Part shown: positions 1-5,024 of the stretch, one piece after another
How the letters are laid out: the number at the start of each line of letters is the position of its first letter
Numbering within the stretch: position 1 is the stretch's first letter
The notes under the pieces: generated by a model
What the model saw: the letters and a program-made list of their open reading frames with translations, nothing else
What the model was told of the DNA's origin: nothing
Database searches by the model: none
Translations under genes and position numbers: made by a program
NCBI GenBank assembly: GCA_964412365.1
Contig: CAYPOI010000119.1
Location: 1 to 5,024 of the forward strand
Reading direction: 5' to 3'
Source: CAMTWZ01 sp964412365
GTDB lineage: Bacteria > Bacteroidota > Rhodothermia > Balneolales > HLUCCA01
DNA length: 5,024 nt

Positions 1-69
1 CATCATAAAATGATCCGATTTCGGAACGAAAGTCTGTAAGATTTTCCCGGATTCCGCCTCTATATAGGT
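1..69. other. Leader region upstream of radC
   Basis: No gene is recognisable here. A TATATA box (61-66) lies directly before the radC ATG, too close to act as a standard -10 element unless the transcript is leaderless or nearly so. A small inverted repeat, TTTCG-GAA-CGAAA, spans 19-31. Two CAT triplets at 1-6 read as ATGATG on the - strand, so a divergent gene could begin at the window edge, but nothing of it is visible. A + strand frame open from position 1 closes with TAA at 37-39 and may be chance or the tail of an earlier gene. Confidence 0.3.
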
Positions 70-798
70 ATGGAATCGAACATTCATTTTGATGAGGCGG
101 TGCCGTCGTTCGCCCGAGTGGTGAAAGACATGCCCGCCGATGATCAACCAAGAGAGAAACTGATGCGGCTCGGGCCGGAGGCTCTGTCCGAAGCGGAATT
201 GCTTGCGATTTTATTGCGAACCGGACTACCCGGGACCAATGTGATCGAGGTGGCTCGGCTTTTGTTGGAGCAATCGGGCGGGTTGCATAGGCTGGCACGG
301 CGCGGATGGCTTCACCTGAAGCAGATGCCCGGCATAGGAGCGGTGAAAGCGGTGACGCTGGAAGCCGCGTTGGAGCTTTCGCGCCGGCTGGAGCGCTGGG
401 AGCCGGGATCCATCGTACAATTCCGCAGTCCGCAAGACGTGGCGAAGTACTTTGGCCCGTCCCTGCGCGATTTACGAAAAGAAGTGTTCGTGATCACCTT
501 CCTGAACGCACGGAAAGTGATGATCGGATACGAGAAGATCAGCGTAGGCGGACAAACCGCGACCGTGGTGGATCCCGCCGAAGTGATGCGTCAGGCTATT
601 TTGAACGACGCGCATGCCATCATTGCGATCCACAATCACCCTTCGGGCAATGCGAGAGCATCAGATGCGGATCTTGCCCTCACGCGGCGCCTGATCGAAG
701 TAGGCCACTTGATGGGAATCGCGCTGGAAGATCACGTGATCATCGCCGGCTACGACCATCTGAGCCTGCGCATGCAGGGAGGGATTTCGGGATGGTGA
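70..798 (+). CDS. radC: RadC family protein, JAB/JAMM metalloprotease-like fold
   Basis: The product is 242 residues, near the usual RadC length of about 220-235. The N-terminal part carries the family signature PREKL followed by EALSEAELLAILLRTG (about residues 28-51). A helix-hairpin-helix-like stretch, QMPGIGAVKA, follows at 85-94. The C-terminal half is the JAMM-like domain with HNHPSG at 188-193 and a downstream Asp at 199/201. H188, H190, S192 and one of these Asp residues fit the metal-binding pattern, with E138 a candidate for the upstream acidic residue. The family was named for DNA repair, but its biochemical role is unsettled. The ATG at 70 is the first usable start. It has only a weak AGG just upstream, and the first 20 or so residues are less family-like, so a later start is possible. 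The gene ends one base before argS, implying a shared transcript. Confidence 0.95.
   Translation: MESNIHFDEAVPSFARVVKDMPADDQPREKLMRLGPEALSEAELLAILLRTGLPGTNVIEVARLLLEQSGGLHRLARRGWLHLKQMPGIGAVKAVTLEAALELSRRLERWEPGSIVQFRSPQDVAKYFGPSLRDLRKEVFVITFLNARKVMIGYEKISVGGQTATVVDPAEVMRQAILNDAHAIIAIHNHPSGNARASDADLALTRRLIEVGHLMGIALEDHVIIAGYDHLSLRMQGGISGW
777..783 (+). promoter_or_regulatory. Possible Shine-Dalgarno for argS inside the radC 3' end
   Basis: GGGAGGG at 777-783 is the only strong purine run near the argS start. It lies 16 bases before the GTG at 800, longer than the usual 5-10 base spacing, and about 40 bases before the alternative ATG at 824. It may help re-initiation by ribosomes finishing radC, but it does not decide between the two starts. 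Confidence 0.3.
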
Positions 799-799
799 G

Positions 800-2455
800 G
801 TGAATCTTCCGTATTTTGAGCCCATGCAAGCTTATCTCATCGAACGACTTCGTTCCGCCGCATCCCGCCTGTATCCGGATGCCGTGCTTCCCGACATCCA
901 GATCGAAAAACCCCGTCAGCCCGAGCATGGAGATGCCGCCACAAACTTGGCTCTGATGCTCACCAAAGTGGTCGGTAAGCCGCCTCGCGCCGTGGCTCAA
1001 GAATTGGTCGATGCGATGGACGTCGATGCCGATCACATCACCGCGATGGAAATCGCCGGACCCGGTTTCATCAACTTCCGCTTTTCCGCCACGTGGTTGC
1101 ATCGTCGATTGGCCGCCATCCTGGCGGATGAAGCCTATGGACGAAGTGAGAAGCTTGCCGGAAAACGATACATGGTGGAGTTTGTTAGTGCGAATCCGAC
1201 AGGTCCGCTCACGGTCGGACATGGCCGGAACGCCGTTCTCGGCGATACCATCGCCCGTTTGTATGAATGGATCGGTGCGGATGTGACCCGCGAATATTAT
1301 TTCAACAACGCCGGACGCCAAATGCGCGTGCTTGGCGAAAGCGTGCATGCGCGCTATGCCCAAGAATTGGGGATGGATGTGGCTCTGCCCGAAGGTGGCT
1401 ATGAAGGCGAATACATCGCCGATATCGCTCGTTCCTTGCGTGAACGCGAAGGCGATGCTCTTGCCTCCGATCCGCACGATCCACGCTTCAAAGAAGCCGC
1501 GGAGCATCTCATTTTCGAGGACATCAAGACCACACTCGACCGACTTCAGATCCGAATGAACACCTTCTTCAACGAAGACGATCTGTACAAAGACGGGTCC
1601 ATCGAATCGGTTTTGGCCAAACTCCGTGAAAAAGACCTGGCGTATGATTTGGATGGCGCGGTTTGGTTCCGAACCACAGCGTTCGGCAAAGAAAAAGACA
1701 CGGTTCTTGTGAAAAGCACCGGTGAGCCGACCTACCGACTTCCCGACATCGCTTATCATGTGAAAAAACTCGAACGCGGGTTTGATGTGTGTGTGGATGT
1801 GTTCGGCGCGGATCATATCGCCACCTATCCGGATGTGTTGTCGGCCATCGAAACCCTGGGCTTCGATTCGAAACGCATCGACGTGCTGATTTATCAATTC
1901 GTGACCATCGTGAAAGATGGGGTTCCTTATAAGATGAGCACGCGGAAAGCGAATTTCATCACCTTGGACGAGCTGATGGATGAAGTGGGCGCGGATGTGA
2001 CCCGATTCTTCTTCCTGATGCGTTCGCCTGGGACCCACTTGGAATTCGACATCGCCCAAGCGAAAGAAGCCGGCGAAAAAAACCCCGTGTTTTATCTGCA
2101 ATACGCGCATGCAAGGATCCACAGCATTTTGCGCAAAGCAGGGGCAGTTCATGAACTGCCAGTAAGTGAGCAAGATTTGTCGCCCTTGATGCATCCATCC
2201 GAACTGAAACTGCTCAAAACCCTGGCCGATTTCCCGGAAGCCGTGCTGAGCTCGGCGTTGAGCAAAGAACCCCATCGGCTCATCAATATCTTGAATGAAA
2301 TCGCGGTTGATTTCCATCGCTTCTATCACGATTGCCGAATTCTGGGCGAAGAAGCGGGTCTTGCCGCCGCACGTACCTTGTTATTGCTTGGCGTGTCGCG
2401 GGTGATGAAAAACGGATTGACGATCTTGGGCATTTCGGCGCCGGAACAAATGTGA
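800..2455 (+). CDS. argS: Arginyl-tRNA synthetase (class I aminoacyl-tRNA synthetase)
   Basis: This cytosolic enzyme charges tRNA-Arg with arginine using ATP. The product is 551 residues, full length for the family (about 550-580). The order is an N-terminal tRNA-recognition (Add-1) domain at about 9-95 with EHGDAATNLAL at 42-52; a Rossmann catalytic domain from about 122 with FVSANPTGPLTVGHGRN, whose HIGH-like box is TVGH at 138-141; REYYFNNAGRQ at 164-174; the KMSKS-like box KMSTRK at 378-383; and a DALR anticodon-binding domain beginning around NPVFYLQYAHARI (428-440). The first His of HIGH is Thr and the residue after KMSTRK is Ala rather than the common Gly. I regard the Thr as a lineage variant from memory, not as loss of function. 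The start could be GTG at 800, one base after the radC stop, or ATG at 824, which gives an N-terminus (MQAYLIERL) closer to typical ArgRS. Either way it follows radC directly. Confidence 0.97.
   Translation: MNLPYFEPMQAYLIERLRSAASRLYPDAVLPDIQIEKPRQPEHGDAATNLALMLTKVVGKPPRAVAQELVDAMDVDADHITAMEIAGPGFINFRFSATWLHRRLAAILADEAYGRSEKLAGKRYMVEFVSANPTGPLTVGHGRNAVLGDTIARLYEWIGADVTREYYFNNAGRQMRVLGESVHARYAQELGMDVALPEGGYEGEYIADIARSLREREGDALASDPHDPRFKEAAEHLIFEDIKTTLDRLQIRMNTFFNEDDLYKDGSIESVLAKLREKDLAYDLDGAVWFRTTAFGKEKDTVLVKSTGEPTYRLPDIAYHVKKLERGFDVCVDVFGADHIATYPDVLSAIETLGFDSKRIDVLIYQFVTIVKDGVPYKMSTRKANFITLDELMDEVGADVTRFFFLMRSPGTHLEFDIAQAKEAGEKNPVFYLQYAHARIHSILRKAGAVHELPVSEQDLSPLMHPSELKLLKTLADFPEAVLSSALSKEPHRLINILNEIAVDFHRFYHDCRILGEEAGLAAARTLLLLGVSRVMKNGLTILGISAPEQM
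2143..2160. repeat. Perfect 18-base palindrome within argS
   Basis: GGCAGTTCATGAACTGCC equals its own reverse complement. It covers codons 448-454 of argS (G-A-V-H-E-L-P), early in the DALR domain just after the conserved NPVFYLQYAHARI helix. As RNA it could form a 7-bp stem with a 4-base loop. With equal base frequencies, about 0.02 such 18-base palindromes would be expected in 5 kb. Coding constraint may explain it, and no function is implied. Confidence 0.6.
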
Positions 2456-2478
2456 AAAGCGTTAAAGCGTAGGGAATA

Positions 2479-2509
2479 TTTGCTACTAAGAACATAGTAT
2501 GCTACTTTG
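2479..2509 (+). promoter_or_regulatory. Candidate promoter for the TPR gene
   Basis: The gap after argS contains TTGCTA (2480-2485, four of six matches to TTGACA) and TACTTT (2503-2508, weak -10) separated by 17 bases. The same stretch also resembles the Bacteroidota layout, with TTTG at 2479-2482, then 20 bases, then TACTTTG at 2503-2509, close to TAnnTTTG but one base shorter. The heptamer TGCTACT occurs at 2481-2487 and again at 2500-2506, a 19-base period that places one copy at each promoter box. No convincing terminator for argS was found before it, so read-through from argS is also possible. Confidence 0.35.
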
Positions 2510-2519
2510 GCGCTTCACT

Positions 2520-2526
2520 AAGGAAG
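2520..2526 (+). promoter_or_regulatory. Ribosome binding site of the TPR gene
   Basis: AAGGAAG lies six bases before ATG 2533 and nine before the next ATG at 2536. It fixes the start to one of these two adjacent codons. No other start codon is available upstream before the in-frame TAG at 2470-2472. Confidence 0.65.
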
Positions 2527-2532
2527 TCTGCC

Positions 2533-3756
2533 ATGATGCTCATTGTTCTACTTTTTGTCACGCTGACCCAGCCCGATATCCGCTCCTTGATTCTTGAGCA
2601 GCGGTATGAGGAGGCGCTTCAACTGCTGGATGCCATACCGCTGATCGAACGGGATTTGGATGCGCATCTGATGGTGAGTCAATCCGCTCTCGGATTGCAG
2701 CAATACGATCGCGCGATCGAAGCCCTGCACCTGGCTCGAGGGAAAGCACCGGATAACACGAACATCCAGCTTCAATTGGCACGGACCTATCGAGCATCGG
2801 GTCAGCCGGAATTGGCCAAGGCCGTTGGCGAAAGCATCCTTCAGCGGGAACCCTCGCACCGTCAGGCGCTTATCCTATTGGGCGCCATCCATATGGACGA
2901 AGACAACTGGCCTGCTTCGCGACGGATGTATGAGGAATTGGTACGACAGGACACGACAAACACCAGTTTTCGATATGCTCTAAGCCGGGTGTATTCTGCG
3001 CTCGACCTGAAATCAGAATCCTTGTTTCAATTGCTTGCGGCCCGAAAACTGAGTCCGAATCATTTGGGTGTCTTGCACGATCTCACACGCGTGTATTACG
3101 AATTGGATCTGTTGGATGAAGCGATGGATGTGGCTCGGTTTGCCGTGAATCTGTATCCGACGAGTATCCCCATCCGCAAACGAATCGGGGAAATCGAATT
3201 CAAGAGAAAAAAGTATTCGGAAGCCGCCGTACAGTACAAGGAAGTGATTGGTTTGGGTGAGGAATCGCCATCGGCATGGCGAAATTTGGGGATGTGCTTG
3301 TATTTCGCAGATGAATTCGGTCCGGCGCGGGATGCACTTACGCAGAGTCTTGCCAAGGACTCGAAGGACCCCAATACCAATTTTTATTTGGCCATGGCCT
3401 TGATTCAGTCCGATGAGTCGGAGCTCGCGTTGCCTCTGATCGACAGCACGATTGTCAATTCGATGGGGACCTTGCTCGTGGATGGCTACATCCAAAAAGG
3501 CGTTCAATTGGATCAGCAAAAGCGGATGAAGGAAGCGGTCGATGCCTATTCCCTCGCGTACGCATTGGCTCCAGAGCGGTATGAAATCTTGTATTTCACG
3601 GCTGCGGCGTATGATCGATCGGGTCGTAACCGCACCGAAGCGAGGGATTATTACAACCGATATTTGAATTCACCGGGTAGCAAAGATGAGACGATGGCCA
3701 ACTACGCGCGGCGCCGGGTGTCGATACTGACGGAGGAGATTCATTTCCGGAATTAA
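2533..3756 (+). CDS. Tetratricopeptide (TPR) repeat protein, probably exported or membrane-tethered
   Basis: The 407-residue product is almost wholly helical repeat. About eleven TPR-like units of 34-36 residues run from about 14 to 386. Clear ones are at 43-75 (ALGLQQYDRAIEALHLA), 76-109 (ARTYRASGQPELAKAV), 177-211 (LTRVYYELDLLDEAMDVA), 212-245 (KRKKYSEAAVQYKEVI), 246-279 and 314-349 (MKEAVDAYSLAYALAPER). Many keep the small residue at position 8, Tyr/Phe at 11 and Ala at 20, and many end in Pro, as the family does. The N-terminus MMLIVLLFVTLTQ is a short hydrophobic stretch suggesting a signal peptide or anchor, but it lacks the usual positive charges, and no lipobox Cys is present. There is no catalytic domain, so the likely role is a protein-binding scaffold; the partner is unknown. 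It has its own ribosome binding site and a possible promoter, so it need not belong to the radC-argS unit. Confidence 0.85.
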   Translation: MMLIVLLFVTLTQPDIRSLILEQRYEEALQLLDAIPLIERDLDAHLMVSQSALGLQQYDRAIEALHLARGKAPDNTNIQLQLARTYRASGQPELAKAVGESILQREPSHRQALILLGAIHMDEDNWPASRRMYEELVRQDTTNTSFRYALSRVYSALDLKSESLFQLLAARKLSPNHLGVLHDLTRVYYELDLLDEAMDVARFAVNLYPTSIPIRKRIGEIEFKRKKYSEAAVQYKEVIGLGEESPSAWRNLGMCLYFADEFGPARDALTQSLAKDSKDPNTNFYLAMALIQSDESELALPLIDSTIVNSMGTLLVDGYIQKGVQLDQQKRMKEAVDAYSLAYALAPERYEILYFTAAAYDRSGRNRTEARDYYNRYLNSPGSKDETMANYARRRVSILTEEIHFRN

Positions 3757-4226
3757 CGGATGATGCCGCCTTGTCGGAGGTGGGTTGTGGTAAGCACGTC
3801 TTCTCGAAGCGATTTGGAGGCGATCACATCAAATAGGAACAAATCGTGGTCGCCAGCGGGCCATTGATCCAGCTTTTTCAGCTCCACCCATGCCGAGGCA
3901 CCCGACAGCACCTCGTAGCCACGCCATGACATAAGTTGATTCCCCTTGCGGAGCCAAGTGTCTTTATCGAACGAGACCCCGCTTTTCTGCCCCAGGTGTC
4001 GAACCAATCGTGCTTGATCGGGGTGAAGGTATTGAAGCACGGCCAAATCGGCCGTCATCAGATTCTCTAAAGTCCGTGTTCCCTCATACACCGCGATGGC
4101 ATAACGCTTGGGATTTAGGCTCACAGCGGTCACATAGGTACAAATGTTCATATTGATGATGCCGCCCTTGCCGAACGTCATCAGGCTGTGGACGGGAAGA
4201 TCCGGCAGGTTCCATGGTTTTCTCAT
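3753..4226 (-). CDS. Flavin reductase-like FMN-binding domain protein
   Basis: With ATG at 4226 the product is 157 residues, a single split-barrel flavin-binding domain. Features of the flavin reductase-like family are NMNICTYVTAVS at 25-36, followed by P39, the YAIAVYEGTRTLENL strand-helix at 42-56, and GDHDLFLFDVI near the C-terminus (125-135), matching the GDH...V pattern. Members bind FMN, and some transfer electrons from NAD(P)H to flavin for partner monooxygenases; substrate and partner here are unknown. The frame extends upstream to a GTG at 4292, but that adds a low-quality 22-residue leader (MGPRPVQETQ...) overlapping the RAYT gene. MRKPWNLPDLPVHSL from 4226 looks like the natural start. 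No Shine-Dalgarno is visible before 4226. The RAYT gene ends 26 bases upstream on the same strand, so transcription may come from RAYT or from a promoter within its 3' end. The stop overlaps that of the convergent TPR gene. Confidence 0.85.
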   Translation of the reverse strand: MRKPWNLPDLPVHSLMTFGKGGIINMNICTYVTAVSLNPKRYAIAVYEGTRTLENLMTADLAVLQYLHPDQARLVRHLGQKSGVSFDKDTWLRKGNQLMSWRGYEVLSGASAWVELKKLDQWPAGDHDLFLFDVIASKSLREDVLTTTHLRQGGIIR

Positions 4227-4252
4227 GGGGATTTGAACAGGCGGTTGATGGG

Positions 4253-4888
4253 TTATCGTTTCCTGCGTTTCTTGAACCGGTCTTGGGCCCACTTCCGAGG
4301 ATTATTTCGGATGTAGCACGAGATGATATTGAACGCACGGTCGTCGCGGATGATGATGTCGTGGTATAAAGATTGCCATTCAAATATGGGATCATGATGC
4401 CGTGCATATTTTGTGACGCCGATTTTAAATCCCCGAATGATCGATGCCAGATTTCGTGATTGCGGCCCAAATCGGTTGGATGAACGCCGTGCGTTATTGG
4501 GATGTCGAAATGATTTGGGGGGTTCGCATGGTAGATCCGCAAGATCTTGCGGATCTACGGTCCCGTGCGCCACATCCGAAATCGGCACATGTTTGATACC
4601 GTGCAAATCAGCCGATTTGTCGACGATCAGAATGCCGTGTGTATGATTCGGCATAACGACGAATTCACCAAGTCGCACAAAAGGGAAATGCAATGGTATT
4701 TCGGACCAACAACGGTGAGCGATTGCACCGATTTCGGAATGATGCATGACGGCATCCTGGATTTCCCCGAAATGGTAGGCGCGGTTCTTCGTGCAGATCG
4801 TTATGAAATAAACGCCAGATCCCGCATAATCCCACCATTTAGTGCGGATTGTATCGATGCGATATTTGTTTCTGAATAAGCGTGTCAT
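4253..4888 (-). CDS. REP-associated tyrosine transposase (RAYT, IS200-like Y1 transposase fold)
   Basis: The product is 211 residues. It opens with a RAYT-type N-terminus (YRIDTIRTKWWDYAGSGVYFITICTKNR, 9-36), then FGEI and the HUH metal-binding motif MPNHTHGILIV at 79-89 with H82 and H84. A linker of about 50 residues (90-138) follows, then NRFGPQSRNLASIIRGFK (138-155) and WQSLYHDIIIRDDRAF (171-186), with Y175 the likely nucleophile. The protein closes with YIRNNPRKW and a basic tail. Such proteins are single-strand DNA nucleases that act on REP palindromes and are usually single-copy, non-mobile genes. All visible catalytic residues are present and the frame is intact, so activity is plausible. 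ATG 4888 is the only standard start near the conserved N-terminus; an in-frame stop lies upstream at 4916-4918. Sampled stretches are 42-48% GC, against 52-65% in sampled radC/argS stretches but similar to parts of the TPR gene, so this is weak evidence of transfer. A perfect palindrome lies in the linker. Confidence 0.92.
   Translation of the reverse strand: MTRLFRNKYRIDTIRTKWWDYAGSGVYFITICTKNRAYHFGEIQDAVMHHSEIGAIAHRCWSEIPLHFPFVRLGEFVVMPNHTHGILIVDKSADLHGIKHVPISDVAHGTVDPQDLADLPCEPPKSFRHPNNARRSSNRFGPQSRNLASIIRGFKIGVTKYARHHDPIFEWQSLYHDIIIRDDRAFNIISCYIRNNPRKWAQDRFKKRRKR
4531..4558. repeat. Perfect 28-base palindrome inside the RAYT gene (REP-like candidate)
   Basis: Each 14-base arm is GTAGATCCGCAAGA on its own strand, and the two arms abut with no spacer. 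As single-stranded DNA or RNA this gives a 12-bp stem with a GATC loop. An outer CGCA/TGCG pairing (4525-4528 with 4566-4569) could extend it across an uneven internal loop. It encodes RAYT residues V111-L119 plus the first base of P120 (VDPQDLADL), in the variable linker between the HUH and Tyr halves. With equal base frequencies only about 0.00002 such palindromes are expected in 5 kb. RAYT proteins are known to act on REP hairpins, so a REP-type element is a reasonable inference, but only one copy is visible and REP status is unproven. Confidence 0.8.
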
Positions 4889-5024
4889 CCAGAAATGTAT
4901 CGTGCCCAGCAGGCATCATCATCAAAGAATCATTCCGGAATTTGTGCCGATTTTCCAGAAGAAAATCCAGCCCCCCTCAACACCCTTATCGCTCCCGGCC
5001 ATATCGCCGCTTCGAGCCACATCA
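4889..5024. other. Region upstream of RAYT, no recognisable gene; open frames at window edge
   Basis: No protein family is recognisable. On the + strand an ATG at 4895 opens a frame (MYRAQQASSS...) that runs 43 codons to the window end without a stop, so it could be the start of a divergent gene; it has no good ribosome binding site and overlaps nothing but the RAYT leader. On the - strand a frame from the window edge ends at a TGA at 4922-4924, which could be the tail of a preceding gene. In 136 bases such open frames are expected by chance. A 6-bp inverted repeat, ATTTTC-CAGAA-GAAAAT, lies at 4950-4966 and a 10-base palindrome ATTCCGGAAT at 4932-4941. Both are too short to interpret. Confidence 0.25.

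Noticed and set aside
730..741. 12-base palindrome GATCACGTGATC in radC
   Set aside because: About one palindrome of this length is expected by chance in a 5 kb window.
306..803. A 165-codon + strand frame inside radC
   Set aside because: It overlaps the strongly supported RadC domain in another frame, and its Arg/Ser/Gly-rich product is typical of shifted reading of GC-rich code.
2076..2083. Seven-A run in argS forming an in-frame A-AAA-AAC slippery heptamer
   Set aside because: Shifting by -1 gives about 25 codons to a stop at 2152-2154 and would remove the anticodon-binding domain. No nearby stimulatory structure was seen; the run encodes the ordinary Glu-Lys-Asn before the conserved NPVFYLQYAHARI motif.
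740..2329. A 529-codon open frame on the - strand opposite argS
   Set aside because: Its codons are in exact register with argS codons, so it stays open simply because argS avoids TTA, CTA and TCA there. Its product is rich in His, Phe and Ile, resembles no family, and argS is unmistakable.
3013..3519. A 168-codon open frame on the - strand opposite the TPR gene
   Set aside because: It is in the same codon register as the TPR gene, so the same register effect explains it. The product matches nothing.
4227..4292. Extended flavin reductase start at GTG 4292
   Set aside because: The added 22 residues are the RAYT 3' end read in another frame and lack family resemblance, whereas MRKPWNLPDLPVHSL from 4226 fits.
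4413..4879. Two + strand open frames opposite the RAYT gene
   Set aside because: They lie antisense to a catalytically complete RAYT, have no ribosome binding sites and no recognisable domains.
4950..4966. Inverted repeat ATTTTC-CAGAA-GAAAAT upstream of RAYT as a possible transposon end hairpin
   Set aside because: The stem is only 6 bp and AT-rich, and no matching structure is found downstream of the RAYT gene, so there is no evidence for element boundaries.

Overview
The window is a compact bacterial chromosomal segment with five protein genes: radC, argS and a TPR-repeat gene on the + strand, facing a flavin-reductase-like gene and a REP-associated tyrosine transposase (RAYT) on the - strand. 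No rRNA, tRNA or CRISPR array was seen. The ArgRS has the form I associate from memory with the Bacteroidota/Chlorobiota (FCB) group: a TVGH signature in place of HIGH, followed by the block REYYFNNAGRQMRVLGES. The RAYT and flavin reductase types would also fit that group. Shine-Dalgarno signals are weak or absent at most starts. Genus cannot be assigned.

Layout. Positions 1-69 are a short leader. radC (70-798) and argS (800-2455) are one base apart and almost certainly co-transcribed. A 77-base gap (2456-2532) holds a promoter candidate, a 7-base direct repeat and the window's clearest ribosome binding site, which serves the TPR gene (2533-3756). That gene ends against the convergent flavin reductase gene (3753-4226, -), and both stop codons use one palindromic TTAA. 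Upstream of the reductase on the same strand, 26 bases away, lies the RAYT gene (4253-4888, -). The last 136 bases have no recognisable gene, but reading frames stay open to the window edge.

How the genes relate. radC and argS are housekeeping genes with no evident functional link. The TPR protein looks like an exported or membrane-tethered scaffold of about eleven repeats. The reductase is a small FMN-binding split-barrel protein with no visible partner. The RAYT is catalytically complete by its visible motifs.

The most notable non-coding signal is a perfect 28-base palindrome (4531-4558) inside the RAYT reading frame, in the variable linker between the HUH motif and the C-terminal catalytic half. 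It is a good candidate for a REP-type element or an in-frame palindromic insertion. A second perfect palindrome of 18 bases lies within argS (2143-2160). I saw no defence island, secretion locus or other clearly new multi-gene system.
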